Translations under genes and position numbers: made by a program | Assembly (NCBI GenBank): GCA_019918135.1 | Contig: WBZZ01006975.1 | Coordinates: 35,001 to 99,000 of the forward strand | DNA: 64,000 nt | DNA from: Paulinella micropora | Taxonomy: Eukaryota > Cercozoa > Imbricatea > Euglyphida > Paulinellidae | Direction: 5' to 3' | Notes under the pieces: model-generated | Told to the model about the DNA's origin: nothing | The model's database searches: none | Seen by the model: only the letters and a program-made list of their open reading frames with translations | Part shown: piece after piece, positions 8,641-18,672 of the stretch | Position numbering within the stretch: the first letter of the stretch is position 1 | How the letters are laid out: every line of letters begins with the position of its first letter

Positions 8641-11637
8641 GCCGCCGTTGTCGTGTCCTCCTCTCTGCTTGCTGAGCGCCCCGCCGTTGCCGTGTCCTCC
8701 TCTCTGCTTGCTGAGCGTCCCGCCGTTGCCGTGTCCACTCCCTCGCTTGCTGAGCGCTCTGTGTCTGCCTTCTCCGCCTTCGCTCCCTCAGTCTTACACA
8801 GTAGCTGGTGCTCTGCTTCGGCAGCCGAGGCATTCCACCAGGGCAGCGCCGCCCGGATCGCGAGCACTACCTCGGATGGCTCCAGCAGACAGGCCAGCGC
8901 GACCAGCCCCCCCCATAAGAGGTCCACGTCCAGGGGAGCGGGCGAGCCGTACCGCACCAGGCGCAGGAACTTGTGCCTGAGCGCGTCGCCCAGCTGCCCC
9001 CACCAGAGGGAACGCTCACCACCCGCCGAGCCCAGCCACAGCAAAGAGTGGATCCCTTGGCGGAGTTTCTCGCGCTGTCCGTCCTTTTCGTCTTGGTCGT
9101 CGTTAGGCACGGAGCAGGCTGTGAACAGGCCGAACAGGTAGGCTGCGAGGGCGGCGCTGCTTTGGTCGGGGCACAGGTGCAGGTCCCCGGCGCCGGACAG
9201 CGCGTCGCCCAGCCACCGCACGAATTCCCAGTCGGCCTTAAAGCCCGCGGCAGCACAGACGTGGGCATGGCAGTACGAGACTAGGTCCGTGCGGTCCGGG
9301 CGTGGGTCGGTTAAGGGACGGGGGTAACGTAGGCTTAGGCGTGCCCGCGCCTGGTCCTGGTCAGGCTGCTGCCGCGCCTTCTCCTCCTCCTCCCGCCTGC
9401 GCTCCTCGTCCTGCTGCAGCTGCTTCAGCTGCCTGGCCACCTCGTCCCCCACCTGCGCCTCCGCCTTCTTCTTAGCCTCCTCCAGTTGGTCTTTCACCGC
9501 CTTCGCCAGTCCCTCGTTCACTCCCTTTTCCAGACGCTTGAGCACCCGCCCCGCCAGTCGGTCGACCGCCTCTTCCGTCGGTTCCTCGGCGTCCGGCTGG
9601 TCTGCCACCTTCTCCTCCCTTTGCGCCTCTAGCTCCGCCTGCTCCAGCTGCCGCTGCTGCTCCAGCTGCTACCGCTGCTGCTGTTCCAGCTGCTGCTGCT
9701 GCTCCAGCTGCCGCTGCTGCTCCAGCTGCTGCCGCTGCTGCTGTTCCAGCTGCTGCTGCTGCTCCAGCTGCTGCTGCTGTTCCAGCTGCTGCTGCTGTTC
9801 CAGCTGCCGCTGCTGCTCCAGCTGCTGCTGCTCCAGCTGCTGCTGCTCCAGCTGCTGCTGCTCCAGCTGCTGCTGCTCCAGCTGCTGCTGCTCCAGCTGC
9901 CGCTTCTGCTGCCGCTGCTGCCGCTGCTGCTGCTCCAGCTGCTGCTCCAGCTGCCGCTGCTGCTCCAGCTGCCGCTGCTGCTCCAGCTGCTGCCGCTACT
10001 GCTGCTCCAGCTGCTGCTCCAGCTGCCGCTTCTGCTCCAGCTGCTGCTGCTGCTGCTCCAGCTGCCGCTTCTGCTCCAGCTGCTGCCGCTGCTGCTGCTC
10101 CAGCTGCCGCTTCTGCTCCAGCTGTTGCCGCTGCTGCTGCTCCAGCTGCTGCTCCAGCTGCCGCTGCTGCTCCAGCTGCCGCTTCTGCTCCAGCTGCTGC
10201 TGCTGCTCCAGCTGCTGCTCCAGCTGCCGCTTCTGCTCCAGCTGCTGCCGCTGCTGCTGCTCCAGCTGCCGCTTCTGCTCCAACTGCTGCCGCTGCTGCT
10301 GCTCCAGCTGCCGCTTCTGCTCCAGCTGCTGCTGCTCCAGCTGCAGCCGCCCGGCCACCGCCACCCGCGCCTTCCGCGCGGCCTCCGCGTCCTGCACTCG
10401 CTTGGCCTCCTGCCGCAGCTGCTCTGCTTGCACCGCCGCATTCAGGGCAGCTTCCTTGGTCTTCACGACAGGCAATCGGGCTAGGCAGCAGTGAATTCAG
10501 CAGATTGGTCTTGGCTTTTTTCCACACAGCGGCTTTTCCTTTTGCGAGTTTTGGAGATGGCTTGAACTTGTCTATCGCCGACCGCAGCGTGCACAGGTAC
10601 TCGTTCCAGCGTGTTTGATCGAGTGCCCCTTTTACCTCACCCCCACTATCTCGGCAGTAGTCACACTGGTACATTAGTTGTTTCGTGTACTCTTTGGCCT
10701 CCTTTGCCAAAGCACTGAGGCTTGCGGGAGGGAAGAAACAGTTCGAAAACTCTTGGTCTGACAATAAATGTACAGTCTGAACCACTGCATGCTGTTCCTT
10801 TAAAGCAGTGGCTAGTGTAGTCACTAGCTGTATCTGCTGAGTCTTCGTCAGCGAAGTGAAGACAGTAATCAGCCAGTAGATGGGCTGCAGAGCATGTCCA
10901 AGTGTACCCGCGTCAGCAAGCTCATATACCTCCAACTTCTTTTCTGGTGGTACCATAAAGCAGCCTTCGCTGAGATGGCGCAGTCGCACGCCTGTAGCTG
11001 TTGCTCCTAGCAGGTCGACCTGCCTCCCGAACACTAGCCCCCGCACCTTCTTTTCCCAGACTGTATCTTTCTGCGGCAGCTCCCTGATGCTCAGCAGGGC
11101 CAAGACGGAGCTCAGTTCTCCGTCCCATTCGTCGATCACGTCAAGCAGTCGTTGGCCCAGCCGATGGGCCTGTGGTACAAAAGCCTCTGCCGAGTCCAGC
11201 GCCGATTTTGTGTCGGTCGCTGTGTCGGTTGCCGCCACAACCGCCGGCAGGCGGCCGGCCACCGTCCCCGAGGGATCGGCCACCGTCCCCGAGGGATTGG
11301 CCACCGTCCCCGAGGGATCGGCCACCGTCCCCGAGGGATTGGCCACCGTCCCCGAGGGATCGGCCGCCGTCCCCGAGGGATCGGCCGCCGTCCCCGAGGG
11401 ATTGGCCGCCGTCCCCGAGGGATCGGCCACCGTCCCCGAGGGATTGGCCACCGTCCCCGAGGGATTGGCTACCGTCCCCAAAGGATCGGCCGCCGTCCCC
11501 GAGGGATCGGCCGCCGTCCCCGAGGGATCGGCCACCGTCCCCGAGGGATTGGCCACCGTCCCCGAGGGACTGGCCACCGTGTGCAGGTCGAGCTGCTGTT
11601 GAGCGGTAGGAGTCTCCCTCCCGTACGGTGCTAGCAA
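8640..11637 (-). pseudogene. Truncated, broken copy of the coiled-coil gene (paralog of 27,809-32,344)
   Basis: Read leftward, this matches the middle and distal parts of the gene at 27,809-32,344: shared VVAATDTATDTKSALDS, WNEYL and RYPRPLTDPRPDR blocks and near-identical DNA around 8,940-9,060 versus 28,610-28,745. It lacks the first ~350 and last ~190 residues of that gene. Compared with it, two bases are missing near 10,474, shifting frame, and two CAG codons of the coil read TAG (9,996-9,998 and 9,669-9,671, same frame). The central part is a Gln/Glu/Leu/Arg coiled coil of QLEQQ repeats (about 9,640-10,400). It retains a 43-codon stretch (about 9,081-9,209) that the other copy has lost in frame. 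Function unknown. Confidence 0.75.
11266..11580. repeat. 21-bp tandem repeat, about 15 units
   Basis: Units of about 21 bases centred on CACCGTCCCCGAGGGAT, varying between GATCGGCC and GATTGGCC. Leftward they encode seven-residue NPSGTVA / DPSGTVA repeats at the N-terminal side of the truncated paralog. A related Pro-Ser-Gly repeat of different length occurs in the intact paralog at about 30,840-31,330. Confidence 0.9.
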
Positions 11638-12920
11638 GGCTGTCTGAGACCGTCTCGCAATCGGCGGTGCAGGGCTTGCAGCTCGCCCGTGTTGACCCTG
11701 ACGTCTCGCTCTTGTATGCGCCGCACGAACTGCGACAGGAAGCAGGTGGTGACCAGGTCAGTCAGGCGCCTGAGTAACGTGACGGCCTGGTCCGCGGGCT
11801 CGGCGCTGGCCCCCAGGTAGTCTAGAGCAGCCTGTATGTCCTGGCTCCACAGGCGGCTGCCTAGCCACTCGGTCAGCCAGGCGCGATCCCGCTCCTGGCT
11901 AATAAGGCTGACGGCCGTGCCCAACACACTAGCGGTGGCATTGCTAGCGATTCGTTTGCCTGCCAAGTCTAGGTATCCTCCTGCCGAACGCACCGCCTCC
12001 TCTCCTGGGCCGTAGTGTGATTGACTGCCGAAGGACAGCGGCACTTGGTCGTAGGCAGGCTCGCTAGGGGACGCCAGTGACCGGAGGTAAGTTGTCACGG
12101 AGGACACCCAGCCGGGCTCGGGGCAGTTCCTGTACACAACCACGACAACCGCCACGACGCCGACGCACACCGCTGCATTGGTCAACGAGACGGCGAGCTC
12201 ATAGGCCTGCCAGATCCGCCGGACGCACCAGGGCCACGCTAGCTCCGCCGCCCCGCCGGCGCGGGGCCTGACCGCCCCCGCGGCCACGCCCCCCCGGCGC
12301 CCCCTTCCGACCCGCCCACCGCCGCCCGGCGTGCCGCGCACCGCGTCCACCCCGCGCTCCCGCCCGACCCGCCCACCGCCGCCCGGCGTGCCGCGCACCG
12401 CGTCCACCCCGCGCTCCCGCCCGACCCGCCCACCGCCGCCCGGCGTGCCGCGCGCCGCGTCCACCCCGCTCTCCCGCCCACCGCCCGGCCCGCCACGCGC
12501 CGCCGCCAGCGGTTTCTCTGGCGCGGGGCCGGGCCCCCGGCCCCCGCCGCTGCTGCCCGTACCTGTGTCTTCCAACGTGGCCCTGACGCCGAGCCGGTAG
12601 CCCAGCCCCAGGCAGCGAATGTACCTGACGTCCAGGAGCAGCCGCAGCAGCAGCGGGGCGGCCGGCGGTGCTAGCCCGCCAGTGCCGCGCGGGTACCGGC
12701 GCCAGACACCGCTGCCGGAGGGCCCGAGCGCCAGGGCCACCAACCTCTGCAGCGGGAGGGGCAGGTCCTGGCTGCGCACGGTCCTCGCCCCCACGGGGTC
12801 TGCTCCCTCTCCGCCATAAAACGCAAAGCCTGGGTCGTGATCCTGGCCTGAGCTAAAACACCACAGGTCCCCGCCCCCGTGCGCCCAGCTGGTCTCGGCA
12901 GCCTTGGCGTCCGGCTCCAT
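11631..12920 (-). CDS. Unrecognised single-pass membrane protein with Gly/Arg tandem repeats (gene C)
   Basis: 429 codons from ATG at 12920; the frame is open for another 141 codons upstream, but that part is Gly/Pro/Arg low-complexity and antisense to a repeat. The N-terminal domain (about 140 residues) holds WCFSSGQDHDPGFAFYGG and several Trp/Leu segments. Next comes a Gly/Arg-rich linker made of three 19-residue repeats (57-bp tandem, about 12,315-12,485). A hydrophobic segment AAVCVGVVAVVVVVY (about residues 240-258) is a clear membrane span. The C-terminal 170 residues are helical and soluble-looking. The order suggests a membrane-anchored protein with domains on each side; topology is unknown. 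Divergent with the gene at 13,549. Confidence 0.6.
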   Translation of the reverse strand: MEPDAKAAETSWAHGGGDLWCFSSGQDHDPGFAFYGGEGADPVGARTVRSQDLPLPLQRLVALALGPSGSGVWRRYPRGTGGLAPPAAPLLLRLLLDVRYIRCLGLGYRLGVRATLEDTGTGSSGGGRGPGPAPEKPLAAARGGPGGGRESGVDAARGTPGGGGRVGRERGVDAVRGTPGGGGRVGRERGVDAVRGTPGGGGRVGRGRRGGVAAGAVRPRAGGAAELAWPWCVRRIWQAYELAVSLTNAAVCVGVVAVVVVVYRNCPEPGWVSSVTTYLRSLASPSEPAYDQVPLSFGSQSHYGPGEEAVRSAGGYLDLAGKRIASNATASVLGTAVSLISQERDRAWLTEWLGSRLWSQDIQAALDYLGASAEPADQAVTLLRRLTDLVTTCFLSQFVRRIQERDVRVNTGELQALHRRLRDGLRQPC

Positions 12921-13045
12921 ACTCCCCGGGGCCTGCCACCGGGGACTGACTCGGAAGCGCTTTGGGAAGGACCGCACGTAAGGTGGGGAAGGGATCCAGG
13001 GCCTAGCTCCTCCCTCCCTCCCTCGCCGCCGGGGTGGTGCTGGGT

Positions 13046-13062
13046 GGGGGGGGGGGGGGGGG
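13046..13062. promoter_or_regulatory. 17-nt G run in divergent intergenic region
   Basis: Lies between the leftward gene C (start 12920) and the rightward gene D. It is one of several long G/C runs found between divergent gene pairs of the element. Regulatory role inferred only. Confidence 0.35.
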
Positions 13063-13149
13063 AAGGAGGATGGACACCCACCGACCGCGGCACCAGCGAC
13101 CACGGCGCAGCCCGGGCGGGGGCCGGCGGCCCCAGCGGCCACGCCCTGC

Positions 13150-13330
13150 CTAGCCCCGGAGCCGCCAGCCACCACGCCAGAAATCTGTCCCGCCGGCCCG
13201 GCGGCCCGTGGCCGCGCCCGGCCTGGCCCCGGCGCCGCCAGCCACCACGCCAGAAATTTGTCCCGCCGCCCCGGCGCCCCCCGTGGCCGCGCCCGGCCTG
13301 GCCCCGGCCACCCCTGTGGCAGTCCGGCCC
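13150..13330. repeat. Two tandem units of about 88 bp
   Basis: The segment containing GCCACCACGCCAGAAAT and GTGGCCGCGCCCGGCCTGGC occurs twice in direct order with a spacing of about 88 bases and few differences. It lies in the possible 5' part of gene D. The AGAAAT core stands out in otherwise extremely GC-rich sequence. Confidence 0.75.
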
Positions 13331-13548
13331 ACCACAGCACCACTCCCGCCGGGGGGGCCAGCGCTCCCTACGGCGAGTCTTCTAGCCCCGAGGGCCCCTC
13401 GGCGTACCGCCCGCCGCCCGAGGGCCCCTCGGCGTACCACCCGCCGCCCGTGGCACGTGGGTGGGGCGCCGGCTCCCCTGTCCCGGACGGCACGTTCAGC
13501 CCCGCTGTGCTGCGCCTGCGCCTCGCTGGCACCGTGCAGAAGTGGCAA

Positions 13549-14202
13549 ATGTTTGTAGCCGATGCCCGGGAGCTACTCGTCTGCCTGTCCCAGGCTACGG
13601 ACCAGGCGGCGACCGCTGCACTGTTAGCCGCGCCGCCCGTCGTGCCCGTCGACCTCCCCCGCCACTCCTCTCCCCGCCACTCCTCTCCCCGCCACTCCTC
13701 TGCCTCCCTGGCGCCGCCGCACCACCGCACCCCGCCCCGTGGCTCGCCCGAGAAGCGCGCCCGGGAATACGACCATGAGCCGTACCCCAGCAGCCACAAG
13801 TACGCGAAGCTGGAGGAAGTGGCAGGAGACGCCACGCTCGACAGGTTCGTGCACGACAGAGATACCAGGCGCCGCAGGGAGTACAGGGCGTGCTTGCAGG
13901 CCTGGAACTCTGCCCTGTGCTTATCCAACAGAGCCAGAGAGGTGGACACACTGCTGGCCATCGTAGACCGCGTGCGTGAGCTCTGCCCCGGGCTAGCTTA
14001 CGCAGGCTCCGCCCAGGCGAGGGAGGACCATCTGCTCTCGGGGAACAAGACTCGGGTGGTAGCGTCCATCCTCCGAGAGGTGAGGGCCCGGCTCGGCCTA
14101 GACTCCAAGACTACCCGCAACGAGGTGGTAGCGCAGGCGCTCAAGTTCCACTTCTCGGAGCAGCGGGCCGGTCGGGACCGCACCCCCCCGCTCGTCCGGT
14201 AG
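13549..14202 (+). CDS. Unrecognised helical protein (gene D)
   Basis: 217 codons from the first in-frame ATG (13549). The frame is open back to about 13,153 and that upstream part contains a tidy EGPSAYRPP repeat, so the true start may lie upstream with a non-ATG codon or after a frame change. Features: a helix at about residues 1-30, a triple RHSSP repeat, a basic segment SPEKRAREYDHE that could be a nuclear localisation signal, then about 120 mostly helical charged residues ending in FHFSEQRAGRDRTPPLVR. No family recognised. Convergent with the helicase gene. Confidence 0.55.
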   Translation: MFVADARELLVCLSQATDQAATAALLAAPPVVPVDLPRHSSPRHSSPRHSSASLAPPHHRTPPRGSPEKRAREYDHEPYPSSHKYAKLEEVAGDATLDRFVHDRDTRRRREYRACLQAWNSALCLSNRAREVDTLLAIVDRVRELCPGLAYAGSAQAREDHLLSGNKTRVVASILREVRARLGLDSKTTRNEVVAQALKFHFSEQRAGRDRTPPLVR

Positions 14203-14736
14203 CAGGAACTAAACCGGCCTGGCCCGCCCCGCGTCGGGGGAAAGGGGGGCGTCCCTCTCCTCCCAGCCCGCGCGTGCGTGTGGCAGAGGCGGCGGGGGAA
14301 ATCAGACAGCTAGCGCGCAGGCCGGGGAACCGTGAGCCACACTCCCAGGAGGACACAAGTCCAAATCAGTAAAAAAAGAACCAGCACCAGCGTTCAGTCG
14401 TTCTCTCCCAGGGCCGGGATACGGGGGAGGGGGTGTCTTGTCCGGCCCGGAAAGTCTTTGCCCCCTCCGCTAATACATAACCCAAGGGCGGCCCAGAGAC
14501 TTCTGACGTGACTGCTGAGTAAAGAGGCTGTGGCCGCAGCCGGCAAACTCGGCGAGCGTGTGTACACGAGACGTACACGAGACCCGTTCACCTAGCGACA
14601 GAAAAAGGAGGAAAGCAGCCGGCTAGTGCGGTCCCGGTACCCGCCCGGCTCCCTAAACCGGACCACCTCGTCTTAGGTTCTCCACCGCCCTGATAGGTCT
14701 TTTTTTAATAGTGGCGTGCGCCCACCCGAGCCGGCC
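14203..14736. other. Convergent 3' intergenic region
   Basis: About 530 bases between gene D and the end of the helicase gene. It holds A-rich stretches at about 14,370-14,380 and a T run at 14,700-14,706 that may serve polyadenylation on either strand, but no clean AATAAA. No credible coding sequence. Confidence 0.4.
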
Positions 14737-17700
14737 CTAGCCAGCAGGCGGGACAGGACCAGCCGCTTCTTCCTCTCCGCCCGGCCGGCTGGGGGGGTGC
14801 TCCGGCCCACGAGGGGGGGGCTGGCACAGCGCCTTGATGGAGAGTACGTCGTGGCTCCATTGCCGGACGCTCCGGTCCCACAACAGGCTCCGTTGCTCGG
14901 GATACCTGGCGCCGCGACGGCGCTGGGGCACCCAGATCTCCCCCCGTTCCCGGCAGCGGGACAGGGCCGTGTACACAATCTTGGCCAGGTGGTAGTTGCG
15001 GGGACAATACGGAGTGGGCGACAGGACCAAGTACACGCGGTCGAACTCGTTGCCCTGTACGCACATGTCGGTCTGCGCGAAGGCCCAGCTCAGCCCGTCC
15101 TCGCCGTGTTGCCTCTTGGAGTAGAAGAAGGCCAGGCGGGGTCGCGGCGGCCGCTGCTCCCCCGCCGGCGGGTCAGCATTGCCGACCCACAGCGTGAAGA
15201 CGCGCCAGGCCCAGCAGCAGCGGTGGTCTAAGACCTCGGCCCGCGGCCCGCTGGCGGTGGACTGGACAGGCTCCTGTCCGGCTAGCACCAGCGACGACCC
15301 GCGTCTTTCGTAAGTGACGTCTTGGATGCGGACGACGTAGCCCAGGCAGCGCACCTCTGGGCTCGGCAGGCAGTGAGGCGGCAGGAGCTGCTCCAGCTTT
15401 TCCGCCCCGCCCTGGGTGGTCCGGCGCTCGGGCGGAAGCAGCCACGCGTCGTCTGCCGGGCGGCGGTCGTCTGCCGGGCGGCGGCGGCGCCGGCCGCCCG
15501 TGGCGGGCGGACCGTCCGCGTCGTCGGGCGGGCCATCGGTGCCTGCGCGAGCGCGTACTAGCGCCAGCGCGTCCAGGCACGACTCGCACAGCAGGGGGTC
15601 GCTGGTCCGGCCCAGCTTGCGGCACTCGAGGCGCACCTTGGCCCCGGGGTACAGTGCGTACGCGGGGGGTTGGTGTGAGCTCGGCACGCCGGGGCGGGCT
15701 GGCAGCGCCGTGGCTCCAGCTAGGTGCGCTAGGCCCAAGTTCAGCAGAGCCGCCTCTTGCTGGCGGACTACGACGAGCTGGTAGCTGGGGAAGGGGGGCG
15801 GCCCTTGCGTCCAGAAGCGGTCGTCGATCACGAGCCCGTGCCTGTCGTGCCACTGCCGCAGGGTGGGAGCCCAGCCTTGCCACGTGGACACGTCGAACCG
15901 GGCCCCGGCGGGGGTCTCTTGGTAGTCCCCCAGGTAGTCAACACAGTCCTGTAGCCACTCGGCAGCCGGCGCTGTCCGGGCTTGGCAGCGCAGAGTCGCC
16001 GCCAGGCGTTGTGCGACGCACAAGTTGTCGGTAGCCGCCTCGACGCGATGGACGCGCTCCAGCCGGGCGCACGAGCCCGGGAACAGGTCGCGCAGCAGGC
16101 TCTGGACGCAGCCGTACCCCAGGGGTGGCAGCTGGGCCTCGTCGCCCAACAGGAGCCAGCGTTGGCAGTTCGGGGCCAGCTGGTCCAGCGCGAACAGGAG
16201 CTGCAGAAAGAAGGCGGGCGACATGAGCGAGACTTCGTCTACCACGCAAGCGTACTGGGGGCCGGAGCCCCGCCCCCCTCCCTCGTCGGCGGTTAACGCC
16301 GACGACGGGCGTGAGGAGTCTGCCAGGCCGGCCCGCGCGCGCAGCCAGGCCTGTGTGCGATGCGCGGGCAACGACAGCGCCGGGGGGCCGGGGCCTGCCA
16401 GGCCTCCCGCCACCCCCGAGGACGGGGGGTCCGGCTCCTGCGACTGCCCGGCTAGGCCCCGAGCGGCCGCTACCTGGACCGCGTTGCGTGTCATGGCCAC
16501 GAACAGGACGGGTAGGTGGCTCCGGCGTTTGAGACACCCGGCCACCGTCGTCTTGCCCGTGCCGGCCGCCCCGCTCAGCAGACCTACCCTAGCGGACGTG
16601 ACTGTCTCCAGGGCCCGGGCCTGTTCGTCCGACAAGCCCCCGGCGTCGCACACCGGCGCGGCGGGCGAGGCCGGGACGGGGGCGCCGTCCGCCGCGGGGG
16701 ATGGGCTCTCGGCCGGGCCGTCGGGCGGGGCGTCGGGCGGGGTGTCGGACGGGGCGTCGTAGACCTGCCGCAGCCTCTCAATGACGCGTGACTCTTGGTT
16801 AAAGAACCAGCGCGGCGCGTAGGTGGAACTGCCTACGCGAACCCAGGGCGAGGCCGCCGATGCTGTCCCCACGGGGGCCGCGTTCCAGAGGCTGGCTACG
16901 CACTCCTGTACGTCCTCTCGCCGTTTCTCGTCTAGTTCAAAACGCTCCGACTTGCGATCCCAGGCCAAGAGCCCACACCAGGGACTTCTGGGGAAATGGC
17001 GTCGATCGGGCTCTAGGTTGTCCTGCAGCTGGCGAAAGCCCAGGTAGTTCATCCTGCCCTCAGCCGTCCTTTGGATATTGGGCAAACACTCCGCTAGCCA
17101 GCCCCGCCGGCTCCTGTCCACTTCAAAGCACGAATTCTTGCGCACGTGCAGGGTATTGCACAGCCAAAAGTGCACCAGCACCAGCCGGCGCTTTCGCTCG
17201 CCCAAGGCCTCGTACAGGTGTAACTTCACTGCTACGGGCAGCCGCCGGAAGCGCTGGGGGGACAGACACATCGGGGCGCTCTGTAAGTCACCGGTACGCA
17301 GCCCCAGATCCGCTGCCACCCGGTCATCTCCGGACCACAGAGCAGGCTCATAAAAGAGGCGGGGGTCCGCTGCCTCCAGCGCCAGCAGCCAGCGCCGGCG
17401 TTGCAGAGGGTCGTAGTCGCGCCATACACGCGCCGGTGGCAGGGCCGGGGCTAAGTAACCCCAGCGCGGGTCCTCGTCCAGGAGCAGCAGGAGTTCCTCC
17501 GCGGTGCCAGCGCCCTCCCCTTCGTCGCCGCTCTCCTCCTCGCCGTCGTCCACGTCAGAGTCCCTCGCTCTCCCTGGCCCAGCGACCACCCGCCGCGGTT
17601 GGTCCGGGGCAGCGGCTGCCTCTTCCAGGCGCAGTCTTTTGGTCGGGGGGGCAGGAGACCGCGGCGCCAGCCGCGCACGCAGGGACGCGGATTTGAAGTC

Positions 17701-17982
17701 TAGCCTGACTACGCCGCGCGTGAAATCATACTGCAAAAACCCGCTCGCTTGCTTGGTCATCGCTTTGTGGTCCGTCCGTAGCCGCACGCCCTGCACCAGG
17801 CCGGCGTGCCGGCTTGTCAGGATCGTGTACAGCCAAGCAGGACACGAGTGTGCGTACCGACCCGGGCTCAAGTACAGTCTGGGCTTCGCTACTCCCAGCA
17901 GCGGCGCTGACGCGCGCAGGCTGACGGACCGTTCCGTCCCGCCCGCCTGGCTCCAGTACGACCACTGGTCGTCCGTGAACAT
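14737..17982 (-). CDS. Superfamily 1 DNA helicase (RecD/Pif1/UL5-like)
   Basis: 1,081 codons from ATG at 17982; an in-frame GTG lies 15 codons further out. The N-terminal ~450 residues form a separate, unrecognised region with a basic linker and an acidic patch (DVDDGEEESGDEGEG). The helicase core follows: motif I GAAGTGKTT (about residue 470), motif II VVDEVSLM (about 580), motif III LLLGDEAQLPP (about 611), a UvrD/RecD-like motif V MCVQGNEFDRVYLVL (about 980) and motif VI YTALSRCRERG (about 1005). This motif set defines an ATP-dependent SF1 helicase, probably 5'-3' as in RecD/Pif1, acting in replication or recombination of the element. It is the longest intact-looking gene and the best evidence for a replicative lifestyle. 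Herpesvirus helicases belong to the same superfamily, but specific kinship is not established. Confidence 0.85.
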   Translation of the reverse strand: MFTDDQWSYWSQAGGTERSVSLRASAPLLGVAKPRLYLSPGRYAHSCPAWLYTILTSRHAGLVQGVRLRTDHKAMTKQASGFLQYDFTRGVVRLDFKSASLRARLAPRSPAPPTKRLRLEEAAAAPDQPRRVVAGPGRARDSDVDDGEEESGDEGEGAGTAEELLLLLDEDPRWGYLAPALPPARVWRDYDPLQRRRWLLALEAADPRLFYEPALWSGDDRVAADLGLRTGDLQSAPMCLSPQRFRRLPVAVKLHLYEALGERKRRLVLVHFWLCNTLHVRKNSCFEVDRSRRGWLAECLPNIQRTAEGRMNYLGFRQLQDNLEPDRRHFPRSPWCGLLAWDRKSERFELDEKRREDVQECVASLWNAAPVGTASAASPWVRVGSSTYAPRWFFNQESRVIERLRQVYDAPSDTPPDAPPDGPAESPSPAADGAPVPASPAAPVCDAGGLSDEQARALETVTSARVGLLSGAAGTGKTTVAGCLKRRSHLPVLFVAMTRNAVQVAAARGLAGQSQEPDPPSSGVAGGLAGPGPPALSLPAHRTQAWLRARAGLADSSRPSSALTADEGGGRGSGPQYACVVDEVSLMSPAFFLQLLFALDQLAPNCQRWLLLGDEAQLPPLGYGCVQSLLRDLFPGSCARLERVHRVEAATDNLCVAQRLAATLRCQARTAPAAEWLQDCVDYLGDYQETPAGARFDVSTWQGWAPTLRQWHDRHGLVIDDRFWTQGPPPFPSYQLVVVRQQEAALLNLGLAHLAGATALPARPGVPSSHQPPAYALYPGAKVRLECRKLGRTSDPLLCESCLDALALVRARAGTDGPPDDADGPPATGGRRRRRPADDRRPADDAWLLPPERRTTQGGAEKLEQLLPPHCLPSPEVRCLGYVVRIQDVTYERRGSSLVLAGQEPVQSTASGPRAEVLDHRCCWAWRVFTLWVGNADPPAGEQRPPRPRLAFFYSKRQHGEDGLSWAFAQTDMCVQGNEFDRVYLVLSPTPYCPRNYHLAKIVYTALSRCRERGEIWVPQRRRGARYPEQRSLLWDRSVRQWSHDVLSIKALCQPPPRGPEHPPSRPGGEEEAAGPVPPAG

Positions 17983-18672
17983 GGGCGCCACGGGGCGGGC
18001 CGCCCTGCGACTGTTCTGCCTGGACACTTACCCTCCCCCCCCCCCCCGAGAGCGGGAGAGGGCCTGTCCCCCCCCCTCCCCGCCTGCGCGCGTTGTCGTG
18101 CACGCACGCAGGCAGAGAGGGGGCCTACTGTGCCCCTTCCCCACCCCCTAGGCAGTGCCCACCCACGGCAACCCCCCCCCCCGTCCCCGGGGGAGCGGGG
18201 GGGGGAGCGGGGAAGGGAGCGGGGAGGGAGAAGGGGGGGGGGGGTGCACCCCTCCGGCAGGGGGTGTGGGCGTCACGCCTTGTCAGTCCCCTCTGCTCCA
18301 CAATTCTTCCCACTGGCAAAAAGGGACGCCGCACCCTCTCTCCGACTCTGCTATCGTCGCTATTCCTTTTTCATTGTTGTACTTCCGAGTAATTCTGCAC
18401 CTCCTACTACTGTGGCCACTCAAAAGAACAGCTTGGGCTGGTGCAGGAAGACTCGAAACCGGCGCGTGCTTCAGGGCCAACGAAAGAGATCTGGTAAAAT
18501 ATTCATTCTTGGTACGGAGGACCTCAAAAAAGGGCTCGAGCCAAGAAACAAGATTTCCTGCTAAAAGAAAAAAGCTGGACTTCATTTCCGCCTCTTGTAA
18601 TTCTTCTGAGGCAACTTTTTTATTGAGAAACCAAACCAACCGCAGACCCAGGCAACGCGGCTAAGCTGCGTA
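17983..18672. other. Intergenic region with C/G runs and AT-richer segment
   Basis: Upstream of the helicase start are C runs (about 18,035-18,048) and G runs (about 18,232-18,245). From about 18,300 to 18,640 composition becomes distinctly AT-richer, with a 118-codon leftward frame (18,283-18,639) whose sequence is not obviously protein-like. It may be the 3' untranslated part of the KilA-like gene. No feature is firmly supported. Confidence 0.35.

Noticed and set aside
11266..11580. Regular short repeats considered as a CRISPR array
   Set aside because: Units are contiguous 21-mers in frame with no unique spacers, in eukaryotic DNA; they encode a protein repeat.
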